Shown here one piece after another: positions 24,976 through 33,524 of a stretch of DNA of 35,623 nt. The translations under genes and the position numbers were made by a program. Positions within the stretch are counted from its first letter, which is position 1. Each line of letters opens with the position of its first letter. Source of the stretch: Paraburkholderia kirstenboschensis (GTDB lineage Bacteria > Pseudomonadota > Gammaproteobacteria > Burkholderiales > Burkholderiaceae); the NCBI RefSeq assembly GCF_904848585.1, contig NZ_CAJHCR010000030.1, positions 1 through 35,623 of the forward strand, read 5' to 3'. The notes below the pieces were generated by a model. The model searched no databases, had not been told where the DNA came from, and saw nothing but the letters and a program-made list of their open reading frames with translations.

Positions 24976-26371
24976 CTATCCCGCCGGTCTGACGGCGTCG
25001 ATGGTGAAGCGAGTCGCGCCGAACGCGTCGGTGCAATCCGGTGCATCTGGTGGACAGAGTGGCTCACCTGCGAACGGTGAATACTGAGGCGTGCGCCGTG
25101 TCGCGGCCTCCTGTTGGGCGTCGTCAGGGAAGCTCGCGAACACTGCCCCGGGCTTGAGGCCGCTCGCGGAAAAATCACGTGGCTGCGGCGACACGAGCAC
25201 CAGAAAACGGTTGGGACCCGGCGGTTCGCCCCCCAGCATCGGCCAACTCGCGCGCGGCAGTGAGAGTGTCTGCGCGGCCGCGATCATATTGTTGCGATCC
25301 ACTCCGTTTGGAAACGGCATCAGGTACCGGTTGGCCGGGTCGACCATGAACACATAGACGTAGCCGACCCGGGTGCTGCTGAGCCTGTATTGCAAAGGGT
25401 CCTTGCCGATGCGGGCGGTCGTGCTGCGCAGCGTGCCATGCACTTGAATCGACCGGTCGGCCAGTGCGTCGATGCGTTCGAGTTCGCCGCAGGGTGTGAA
25501 GGGCGTGAGCGTTTCGGGAGGCGGTGAAATGGATGGCGTCGGGATGCTCGCGATCGACGCCGCCGTGACCGCCTGGCTGGAGTGTGGTGGCGGCTCCGGC
25601 GGCGACGGGCGCGGCGCGCGGCACAGCGGTGGCCGGCGGGGGCGGCGAACGCGTCGCCATCCAGGTCCCGCCGCCCGCGAGCGGGACGATGCATACGGCG
25701 GCGCCGATTATCAGGCCCGCTCCCCTGCTGCGCCTGTCGTCCACTGCGGTAGCCGGCGGCAGGCGCTTCGCCCCGCCGTCCTGGTGCCTGCGCATCGACT
25801 CGCCGTCAGCCCGGGAGCGGGTCGCCGATTTCGGAGCGGCCGATGAGCCGTAGGCGCCACGCGCGCCCGATGTATCGCCGCCGCTCGTGAGCTCCGCGGG
25901 GGCGGGCATATCGATCGAGATACCCAGCTCTTTCGCAAACGCTTGGACGTCAGGCGGGCGGTTTTCCGGACGGACGGCGAGGGCGTGGTCAATCGCGCGT
26001 AGGAACCGGTCCGTGTAGCGCCCGGCCGCTGTTACGGCGAGCGGCGCATAAGTATCACTCATCAGGCGTCCCACCGAGGTCGGCGGCGTCTTGCCCTGAA
26101 CCGCGAAATACACCACGGCGGCGAGCGCGTACACGTCGGTCCACGGGCACTGTTTCCTGCTTGCAACTTCGGCGCATTGCTCGACCGGTGCATAGCCCGG
26201 TTTCAAAATCACCGTTAGCGCCTGCGTCATGTCGCCGATCACGCGCCGCGCCGAAATCGAGCAGCAGCGCGCGGCCGCGATCCGGGTTCCGGCGGGCAGT
26301 GCGTGTTGTCCATTGCCGTCGGGTGCGGACGACCTCTGGACGATCACCGTCTTGTCGTCGGGGCTGCTCAT
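24976..26371 (-). pseudogene. ppkA: T6SS Ser/Thr kinase PpkA type, kinase core deleted and frameshifted
   Basis: From ATG 26371 the minus strand reads MSSPDDKTVIVQRSSAPDG and ALPAGTRIA, then passes directly to the activation segment. LLLDFGAA is in one frame and RRVIGDMTQALTVILKPGYAP in another. The glycine loop, catalytic lysine, alpha-C Glu and HRD loop are deleted, about 150-200 residues. The rest of the C-lobe is clear (WTDVYALAAVVYFAVQGK, LRAIDHALAVRPENRPPD), followed by a membrane segment (AGLIIGAAVCIVPLAGGG). A further frameshift near 25560 precedes a DUF4384-like periplasmic domain (RVGYVYVFMVDPANRYLMPFP, in parts RVGYVYVFMVDPA and NRYLMPFPNGVDRN). PpkA normally starts T6SS assembly by phosphorylating Fha. 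This copy cannot phosphorylate anything. It lies upstream of mltA on the same strand. Confidence 0.85.
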
Positions 26372-26576
26372 CGGCTTCGGCTCCCAAGAAGATTCGATGA
26401 CGGAGCACCGCACTCGTTAGCGCGACCCTCACGCGCAGGCGCGTGTACTTCCGAGACGATTGGCGAAGCGATCTTTTGAAAAAACAACGAGCCGGCCTCC
26501 GGTTTCGCCAGGCGGGTGAAACTGGCTTTCAAAATCCAAGGTCCCGGAACGTTTACAGCGATGTAGTCGAACGACG

Positions 26577-27401
26577 ATGCAGTCGGCCGTCGCCCGCGGC
26601 CCGCAGGCCGTAGGGGAGTTCCATCCCCCAGCCGTTGCTTTTCACCATCCGCAGGCGGCGATCGCTGCGTACAACGACGCGCTGGCCGACCTCGCACTCG
26701 GCAGCCGCGCTGCGGCGCGCGCGGCCTACCTCGCCGCTGTCGACGATTCGGAAAAGATTCGTGCGCGCTTTCGCAGCGACGAGTTCAAGACCGTCCTGTT
26801 CGGCGACACGCAGACGGTGTTTGAAGAAGCGATCGCGCTGACGCGTGAGACTGGCGACTACGAAGGCGCCTGGAATCTATCCGAGCGCAGCCGCGCGCGC
26901 ATTGCTCGACGTGGTGCGCAACCGCGTCGATGCCGGCTTCGACGACCGGCAATTGAATGGCTAGGTGCCAAGCCTTGCCGTTACGCGAGGCACCCTCAAA
27001 CCGGACGAGTCGATCATCGAATTCCATAGTCTCGAGAAATCGCTGGTTATCCGGGTCACTCGAACATGTGCGCCTGCACGGTGCGACAACCGCTTATGTC
27101 AACACAAGCGACGTGGTAGGCAAGCCTTGCTTATGCGCACTGATGGATCGACGAGGTTACGCCGGTGCGGATGCCCAGTGGTTCGGCGCTCGTGCTCGCA
27201 AGCGCACAACCTAACTCGCACGCGAGCCAGCCGCTCGTCGCGTTTGCGGACCCCAGCTTCGACGGCAGTAACGCGGCGCCCAACGCAAGCACCCGCGTCC
27301 TTGCCGGAGCGGGTCCCGTTCTTGTTGACAGTAAGGCGGCAACCTTCGATTATCACGGCGTGTGCTATCGGGCGCAAATGCCTCACGCAGTCGGGCACTG
27401 A
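26577..27401 (+). pseudogene. Degraded second TPR-CHAT gene
   Basis: Three pieces in order. First, an end-of-TPR region: AIAAYNDALADLALGS, AARAAYLAAVDDSEKIRARF, TVFEEAIALTRETGDYEGAW, NLSERSRAR; after a frameshift near 26900 come ALLDVVRNRVDAGFDDRQLNG and a stop. Second, the first CHAT strands: TLKPDESIIEFHSLEKSLVI. Third, in another frame, SGSALVLASAQPNSHAS and QPLVAFADPSFDGS. In complete relatives these parts are separated by more sequence, and the His-Gly and Cys motifs follow; both are absent here. The best parts look unlike the intact CHAT gene at 19744 at the residue level, so it is a different family member. It also lacks a signal peptide and start. Confidence 0.72.
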
Positions 27402-27409
27402 AGCAGGAC

Positions 27410-27843
27410 ATGTCGGATGATCGGTTCTTGACGCATGGCGTGACCCAAGTAACCGAGGGTCGTCTCTATATTTTTTACCTCGGGTTTCACTACAAGAAAG
27501 AGGTACAGCGAGAACGACTCGCTGCATTGGTGGGAAAATCTGGTCGGTCGGTGGCTGCCGGCGAGTATGCATTTCCCGGCATAGTGCAGCTCGTCCATTT
27601 GACACTGAGACCACCACAGGAAGCACGTTGATTGATGTGAAAAGAAACATTCAGGGTGTCGTTGCGCACGAGATCGGCGCTCACGGTAGCCGAGCATATG
27701 ATGGAAAGATTTATGCTGCGGTTTTGCAGCCGAGGCTATGCCACATGAAAATAACGATCCCTCAGGGGAGGCGGGAAGTCGAAGGTTTTGAATCTGCTAT
27801 TTCCGTTGGCGTTCAACCTTTTACGCGTATGCCCTCGAATTAA
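27410..27843 (+). pseudogene. Unknown gene in two frames, probably frameshifted
   Basis: From ATG 27413 a frame reads MSDDRFLTHGVTQVTEGRLY and IFYLGFHYKKEVQRERLAAL, ending at 27631. An overlapping frame continues PFDTETTTGSTLIDVKRN, VVAHEIGAHGSRAYDGKIYA and ends at 27843. Both have protein-like composition and meet near 27560-27610, so one frameshift probably split a single gene of about 140 codons. No domain is recognised. Base composition is lower in GC than the T6SS genes, suggesting a different origin. Confidence 0.35.
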
Positions 27844-28333
27844 GTGTTGGCTATAACATTCGTATACCGAAAGAATATCGCACTCGATTTGGTAACGGCA
27901 CACCCTGATCGTGCGATAACTGAATGGCCGCTCCTAGGGGGACCACCAATTGCGTGGGCATATAGCCTTCCGCATGCGCGCGGGAGGAAAGCAGCCCACA
28001 CGCGACGACACGAATGTTATCAGTGTCCATAACATGTGACTATACCTCGTGAAATCGGACAGATTTACGCCTGCGCTCATCCGAATGTGCGTTAGGTCAC
28101 AGAGGCCGCCGGACTTGGCGTCCGACATCGCGTACGCAGCGGTGCGCAATCGGCCGAACCGAGCATGCTTCAGAACAGTTAAGAAGCGGGTTAACGTGCA
28201 TGGTGGCGATATCTGAAATGTAGTTCTCTTTATACGAGGAGCCATCAGCGTAGTTTACTCCGTGCCGCCATGTGGGCAGGATATGGCTATGCGCTGATTG
28301 CGCTGAGATTTCGATTTTATAGGGAGAGAAACT
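27844..28333. other. Intergenic, 490 bp, no recognised gene
   Basis: Short frames only, in AT-richer sequence. The Shine-Dalgarno AGGGAGAG for the next gene is at 28321-28328. I see no clear terminator, RNA gene or repeat. Confidence 0.4.
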
Positions 28334-28861
28334 GTGCCGTTTTTTGACCTGCAGGAAGAAGAACAGCGAAGCTTCCTCAGCGTAGTCCGACACACCGTCT
28401 TGGAAGGTGAGTTGCAGCTTGTTCGATTTACCGATTCGACTCGAGGACACGAAGCCGCTCTTGGCCGGAAAGATACGAAGACTGGCCTCTACCGCTCGTA
28501 CTGGATGTATGCATCGGAAATTGTGGAAATTCTGCATGTGCTATCCACCTCGGGTCCATTTGGATCAAAAATAATCCGGGAGGTTAGCAGTAGATGGGCT
28601 CTATGTGACGATTGGGGGGACGTAGGACGAGCCTGGATTATGACGATTCCTGCGGGGCGCACGTTGAACGCCTACTTTGGATTTGCGAAATTTCAGCCCA
28701 AGATATCTACCGCAACTCAAAAAAGCACCGGGAAAACGGTATCCAACTCATACCCGGGAGGATCGATTCAAATTGTCACGCGAATAGGTGAGCAAGAGAA
28801 AATGTGGATTCGCGGGCCGATAAGAACTCTCGGACTATCTCCGAAAGATCTGACCAAGTAA
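28334..28861 (+). CDS. Orphan protein of unknown function
   Basis: Intact, 175 residues from GTG 28334, with AGGGAGAG seven bases upstream. It is a soluble, mixed alpha/beta protein with no signal peptide or membrane segment. Notable segments are FFDLQEEEQRSFLSVV, YRSYWMYASEIVEILHVL, ALCDDWGDVGRAWIMTIPAG and a basic C-terminus ending GLSPKDLTK. I do not recognise a family. Its neighbours are a possible frameshifted gene upstream and a metallopeptidase remnant downstream, all in lower-GC sequence. That setting is like effector cargo near T6SS genes, but no motif supports a function. Confidence 0.55.
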   Translation: MPFFDLQEEEQRSFLSVVRHTVLEGELQLVRFTDSTRGHEAALGRKDTKTGLYRSYWMYASEIVEILHVLSTSGPFGSKIIREVSSRWALCDDWGDVGRAWIMTIPAGRTLNAYFGFAKFQPKISTATQKSTGKTVSNSYPGGSIQIVTRIGEQEKMWIRGPIRTLGLSPKDLTK

Positions 28862-29580
28862 CGGTAACTATCGGCCGCTAAGGGCAATCACTGACAACTT
28901 TTTCTGGTTCATGCGTCATGGCAACCGGTCAGGGTGTTGCGCCCGGACGTCTCGTCGCGATCAGGCCTGTGTGAACTGTTGAACACGAATTAGCCCGCTG
29001 CGCCGGAGAACCGGCGCGTGATGATCCTCGAGCCGTCTATTGAGCGGAACAGTGATCGACGGGCGCGTCGGCTTCGCCCGCGAACGCGGCGGCACTTCCT
29101 CGCACGGCCGCATCGAGTCCGCTTGCGGCGACGACCGCGCCCGTGGAGGCGTCGGCTGTGCCGACCATCCTTGCCGCGCTCGCTACGGTGGTGGCCCCGC
29201 CTTCGTCAAGTGGGCAAATATTGCCAGGCAGTTTTTAGGCGAGCCAGTCTTGACTAATCGGTTCGAACTGGTCACGCTCCGGCAGCAGAGGACCGGTCTT
29301 ACCAGCATCGACGCAGTTGGTGCAATCCCTAAAAGTCGCGCGGGGGAGAGACCGGCTAGCGGCCTCACGAAAGTCGATACTTGAATGACGCCAATGGTCG
29401 CAGCATCCGAATCGAACGACGTATCAAATTCAAATTGCGTTTGTATCTGGAGCTATACCAACTTGAGATTGCGCTTGACAGTGGAAACGGTGTCTAGACA
29501 CTGGATACGCCTCATGGGAAGCTAAACCCTAATCCGCAATCGATTTTGTGCCGATGTACATCTGATGCTCGAGGTACGAC
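28862..29580. other. Intergenic, 720 bp, low-confidence coding fragments only
   Basis: Between 28980 and 29390 several frames are open on the plus strand with Arg-rich or low-complexity products (GFARERGGTSSHGRIESA in one), which looks like decayed GC-rich coding sequence. No domain can be named. The part from 29390 to 29580 is AT-richer and has no open frame of note. Confidence 0.4.
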
Positions 29581-29930
29581 ATGTCGTGGCCTGATCTGCA
29601 ATCGCTGCTGAACCTGACCGACGAAGGGCTGGAAGCGCTCAACACCATGTAGAGCTTTGGCGTGTTAATTAGCCTCACGCATTCGTCCATGCCGGCCTCT
29701 TACGAGGCGAATACCAATACCTGCACGCTGAAGTCCTGTCTCAAGGCGCCGACGCTCGCGTCATACTTCGTACACGAAATGATTCACGCCCTAAATCAGA
29801 GCAGCGGACCTCCGATATCGATACGTTGAGTCTAGACGAATATGTGAAGGAGATGGTGTCGGAGGAATTTGTCGCCACGACCCGTCAATATCAATTTTTC
29901 GTAACCCTCAACGTCAACGGCCACATCTAG
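29581..29930 (+). pseudogene. Broken HExxH zinc metallopeptidase, effector-like
   Basis: From ATG 29581 the frame reads MSWPDLQSLLNLTDEGLE, stops at TAG 29650, and continues in the same frame with PASYEANTNTCTLKSCLKAP and TLASYFVHEMIHALNQ. HEMIH (29773-29787) is a zincin HExxH motif. A frameshift near 29800 then gives DTLSLDEYVKEMVSEEFVATT, in parts DTLSLDEYVKEMV and SEEFVATTRQYQFF, up to TAG 29928. The order TLASYFVHEM.HA followed by LDEYV..MV.EE resembles putative metallopeptidases (DUF6782-like as I remember them) found as T6SS-linked effectors in Burkholderia. One nonsense codon and one frameshift inactivate it. The name of the family is an inference. Confidence 0.6.
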
Positions 29931-30630
29931 GGCGCCGGAATGGCGGTGGCGATCTGTTGCCAAAAGCGACGCTCGATCTCGTTTCCAAGCGATGGCGCGC
30001 CCGGCGAGTACATCGCTGCTCGACCGGTCAACCGATACACCTGCTTTGCACTTCGCACCATGCAACACCTCCTCAGTTAAAGGTGTTGCGAGGACCGGTT
30101 GAATCCGCCTAGTGAACGCCAATCGACTGTTGAAGCTGCAGTCGAGCGCGGACTCGCTGTCGGAATCCTGAGCTATCGGGAGTATTACAGACGAGAGTGA
30201 GAGACGAACAAGCTGCAGAATCCCTAAATCGGCCGTCACGATTCCGAACGACGACGCCATCGGCGGTCGCAGGTGGCAGCGTGTGCTCCCCCGAGCGGGC
30301 GGGCGAAGCGGGAAGTGCTGCACGCCATTGGGTGCGGTTTCGCCGGTTCATTCTGCGAGCTGCCAGCCGTTCTTCCGTTCAATCTGACCCGTCCCGGTAT
30401 TAGTCCGGATCGCAATTGGAGTCCGAGGTGAAAAACCGGTTCGCTTAATGCGCCGGGGCGAACAGAGGTGGCGACCGGCGTCGGGCGCGTTCCGTGGTCC
30501 CGTCCTCCACAGGACCTTTCATTCCCGAGGTATGCGAAATCGCGCGCTTACATTTGGTCGGACGACTTTCTGTCGTTTGACACCATAGGTCTTAAACTTC
30601 GGGGCGGGGACGTGGGGCACTGGTCCATAA
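29931..30630. other. Intergenic debris with a 9-bp inverted repeat
   Basis: No gene recognised in 700 bp. GCAACACCT (30062-30070) and AGGTGTTGC (30081-30089) form a perfect 9-bp stem with a 10-base loop. CAACACCTCCT recurs at about 30890, next to the IS3 tail, so this may be an IS-end relic. A 163-codon minus-strand frame (29832-30323) overlaps the metallopeptidase remnant and has no recognisable domain. Confidence 0.4.
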
Positions 30631-30631
30631 C

Positions 30632-30877
30632 ATGCCGGTTACCAACGCGATCGAGAGCATGCACATGCAGTTGTGCAAAATCATCAGAAACCGGGGGCAC
30701 TTCCCCAGCGACGAAGCGGCCAACGAACTGCTGCACCTGGTCTTGCGCAACATCGAAAAGGATTGGAAGATGCCATCTATCACCTGGCGGCAAGCAGTCA
30801 ATCAGTTCGCCATCCTCCTGTCCGGCGAGCGATTCACCTCCCCGTCAGCTGAAATTTTTAACGGCCTCAGTACATGA
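30632..30877 (+). pseudogene. IS256-family transposase C-terminal fragment
   Basis: About 80 codons read VTNAIESMHMQLCKIIRNRG, HFPSDEAANELLHLVLRNIE, then KDWKMPSITWRQAVNQFAIL. This is the characteristic C-terminus of IS256 transposases (TTNAIES, KxRGHFPSDEAAxKLLYLALRNI, W..A.NQFAI.F). The catalytic core is missing. The natural stop is retained. Confidence 0.88.
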
Positions 30878-30901
30878 AATTCCAACACCTCCTCGGTTTC
30901 G

Positions 30902-30990
30902 GCAATGCGGTACGCTTGCATTCGACTTTGGGCTATCTGTCACCCGCTGCCTACGAGGCGAAACCGACCGCGAAAGAACCTATCAAGTAG
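30902..30990 (+). pseudogene. IS3-family OrfB C-terminal tail
   Basis: 29 codons read NAVRLHSTLGYLSPAAYEAK and end PTAKEPIK with a TAG. It matches the last residues of IS3-family transposases (YNxVRLHSxLGYLSPxxYE). It lies 25 bp after the IS256 tail. Confidence 0.85.
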
Positions 30991-31033
30991 CCCGAAATAA
31001 ACTGACCACTCACTTCCCTTGCCGCTTCGCAAA

Positions 31034-31564
31034 CTACCTTGACTGATTTGTATTTAGGCTCTGATTTGGATTCGGACTATAGCCGCCACACAGAGGATCT
31101 CCGGTTGGACGGATGTCGCACCCGTTGTTTGGCATCGATTTGACAACGCGTGCGTAGCCGAAACTCACTCCGCCAATTGAGGCGGCAATCCCACTCTCCA
31201 ATCCACTGGTATCAATCCAATACGGCGTATGGTCTACTCCGTGAAATGTAATACAATCGATAACTTTTTCGCCTGCGACTAACGCGAGTTCCAATGCATT
31301 TCCGAAGCAGACTAGGCCGTTGAAGTCGCTTGCAGAGATTGCCGTTTGTGTCGTGAAAAAAGCATACTGCTCTGGCGCCGCAATCGTAAATTGGAAGGGC
31401 AAACCTGCACCCACCCCACCACTGCCAATGAACAGGCCATGAAGGATTTGATTATCGACGTCAATCAGGGAATAGAACGCGAGCCCCAAGCCGAGTTTTC
31501 CTTTTCCTCCGCCCAGTGCAATAGCCTCGCCGAGGGCCCACGTCGAGGATTTTTTTGTTGACAC
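31034..31564 (-). CDS. Orphan glycine-rich protein of unknown function
   Basis: Intact, 176 residues from GTG 31564, with a strong Shine-Dalgarno AAGGAGGTG seven bases upstream. The N-terminus MSTKKSSTWALGEAIALGGG is not a classical signal peptide. The chain is rich in Gly, Ala and hydrophobic strands (GKLGLGLAFYSLIDVDNQ, LFIGSGGVGAGLPFQFTIAA, SGIAASIGGVSFGYARVV), with a polar Asn-rich tail ending NPNQSLNTNQSR. This fits a beta-rich soluble or membrane-associated domain, but no family is recognised. It is the only intact gene between IS256/IS3 scraps and the gabT fragment. Confidence 0.6.
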   Translation of the reverse strand: MSTKKSSTWALGEAIALGGGKGKLGLGLAFYSLIDVDNQILHGLFIGSGGVGAGLPFQFTIAAPEQYAFFTTQTAISASDFNGLVCFGNALELALVAGEKVIDCITFHGVDHTPYWIDTSGLESGIAASIGGVSFGYARVVKSMPNNGCDIRPTGDPLCGGYSPNPNQSLNTNQSR

Positions 31565-31579
31565 GACCCACCTCCTTCG

Positions 31580-32065
31580 TCAGACAAAACTCGCGCATAG
31601 CAACACGGCGTGAATTACCAATCTAGCCACTGCGTAGCCGCTTAGCAAGGGCGAGCGCCCCTTTTCTCTTCGGCGATAGCTTGAGTTGCACCGGTTGATC
31701 CGGAGATGCTTCGGAGCAACCTTGCCGGTGAGCGCCATGCCCATCATCGTACGGCCGTGGACGCTGCCGCCAAACGCGATCACCGCGGGCCGGCCGGTGG
31801 CAACTCGAGCAATCTTGATTGCGTTCTCAACCGCCTCGGCGCCAGTACTGAACAGCGCGGTCTTCTTGTCGAATGCGCCCGGCACCCGGGCGTTCAGCGT
31901 CTCCGCAAGCTCCACATACGACGCATACGGCACGATCTGATAACAGGTGTGCGTGAATCGGTCGAGCTGTTCACGCACCGCAGCGATCACGCCCGGATGA
32001 CGATGGCCGGTGTTGAGCACCGCGATGCCAGCGGCGAAATACCACGGCGCCTTTTTTTCGTGCAT
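31580..32065 (-). pseudogene. gabT: 4-aminobutyrate aminotransferase (GabT) fragment
   Basis: About 115 codons match GabT residues roughly 50-160: FAAGIAVLNTGHRHPGVIAA, REQLDRFTHTCYQIVPY, FSTGAEAVENAIKIARVATG, RTMMGMALTGKVAP. The N-terminal 45 residues are missing and replaced by MHEKKAPWY. After KVAP (near 31713) the frame runs into unrelated sequence. The PLP lysine region and C-terminus are absent. Similarity to Burkholderia GabT is high, so the truncation looks recent. It is a housekeeping fragment moved here by IS activity. Confidence 0.88.
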
Positions 32066-32141
32066 CAGTCTCTAAGCCTTGTCGCACCAGTGCGATATTC
32101 AAGCGAGACCGCCCATACAGAGGTACTTGATCTCCAGGTAG

Positions 32142-32340
32142 GGCACTGTCAGGTTAATAACGAGGCGACGGTAGAATGAAGTGATGAAGAAGACAAAATC
32201 GCTTTATCACGGCCACCGTTTCCCTGCCCCGTGGTCATCAGCTGCGCGGTTCGCTGGTATTTCCGGTTCAGCCTGAGCCTGCGCGACATCGAGGAGCTGT
32301 TGCTCGAGAAGCAACGGATCGTTTCGTACGTGACCACGAC
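32142..32340 (+). mobile_element. IS6/IS26-like left end with transposase N-terminus, truncated
   Basis: GGCACTGTCAGG (32142-32153) resembles the IS26-type terminal repeat start GGCACTGTTG. An ATG at 32184 opens MKKTKSLYHGHRFPA; after a one-base shift near 32228 the sequence goes on as VVISCAVRWYFRFSLSLRDI and EELLLEKQRIVSYVT, the HTH region of IS6 transposases. Similarity ends near 32338, where Tn7-like tniA sequence starts. The catalytic domain is missing. IS6 elements often make deletions from their ends; this one probably removed the 5' part of tniA. Confidence 0.8.
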
Positions 32341-33483
32341 ACCAGTGAATACAGCCGCTACGATGTGGTCAAGACGATCGAGAACGCACTCGAACGCCGG
32401 TCGATGCGTGCATTCACCATCCCGGGCCTGGTCCACCACCCGCAGGATGGTTTTGCTTCACAGCGCCTGCCCGAGCTTGCATACGTCGCATGGGAGTGCA
32501 TCCGCCTCGACAACGCCAAGGCGAACCTCGCCAGCGAAACGCTGACTGCACTATGCGAGTTCGTTGGCTGCGTTGTGAGCGCTGGACCGAAGCGCAGTCC
32601 GGACGAGCGCCCGTATGTCGAGCGCTTCTTTGGTACGGTCGCCAGCAAGCTGTCCTCGCGCCTCCCAGGTTATACGGGTTCGCATCCTCGTGATCTTCGT
32701 CGCGCGCTGGCGGACCCAAAGGGAAATCTCCGCCTGTTCGTGTCGCTCGATGAACTCGACGAGTTAATGGCTTATTCGATTGCGACCTACCATGGCACGT
32801 CTCATATCGGACTGAATGGCGTGACGCCGCTCGAAGCGATGGAGTTCTTTGTCCGCGAGAGGGGTCAATTGCTGGCCTGGTTGCCGGAAGCCCGCCGACG
32901 CACGTTATGTCTGATGCAGTCCGCGCAGCACTGTCGCGTACGGGGCTATCTTGCGCTTGGTGTCCGTCCACACATCAACCTGCTCGGCGTGCGCTACACC
33001 AACATGACGCTTGCCAGCAGCGCCCAACTGATCGGAAAAACACTTCGCGTCTACGTCAACGCCGACGACCTGCGCTGTGTTCGGGCATTTTTCCCAGACG
33101 GCAGCGAGCTCGGTGTCCTTCACGCCCAGGGTGCGTGGCGCGTGATGCCGCACAACGTAACCTTGCGCAAGGAGATCCTCAAGGCGAGGAGTAGCCGGCG
33201 GTCGACGCATATGGCGGCTGAAGATCCGATTGACGCCTACGTACGAGCCAAAGTAGCAGCAGCGGGCAGGTCACGCAAGGCGGCCTCCGACGCAGCGCGT
33301 ACGCTGCGCCTCCTTGCCAACGCGCCAACGGCCAAGACACCGACAGGGCCGTTGGAACCGGACCCGATCCAAGCAACGCTACCACCACCAACGATGGGCC
33401 TGACCAACGCCGTCGAAGATGAACAGCCCACGGAGGCGGTACGCCCGCGCACGCTTGGCATTGGGACGGGGCAGACTTTCTGA
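32341..33483 (+). pseudogene. tniA: Tn7-like DDE transposase TniA/TnsB, N-terminus missing
   Basis: About 380 codons, open from the junction at 32341. A GTG at 32365 could start a short product. IRLDNAKANLA carries the second catalytic Asp and SPDERPYVERFFGT the catalytic Glu of the rve domain. A Mu-type C-terminal beta-barrel (LGVRYTNMTLASS) and a basic tail follow. The first catalytic Asp and the N-terminal DNA-binding domains, about 250-300 residues, are missing. Followed by tniB (ATG 33525, 42 bp downstream) and tniQ, this is the core of a Tn7/Tn5053-like transposition module, here immobile. Confidence 0.85.
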
Positions 33484-33524
33484 TCGGTAGTTTGACTGAC
33501 AGCTCACATTCAAGGGAGGAGGGC

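Noticed and set aside
23657..25036. Long alternative minus-strand frame (459 codons) over mltA
   Set aside because: It overlaps the MltA gene in another frame, has an Arg-rich product and lacks domains, while the mltA frame has a lipobox and catalytic motifs.
29832..30323. 163-codon minus-strand frame
   Set aside because: It overlaps the metallopeptidase remnant on the other strand, has no ribosome site and no domain.
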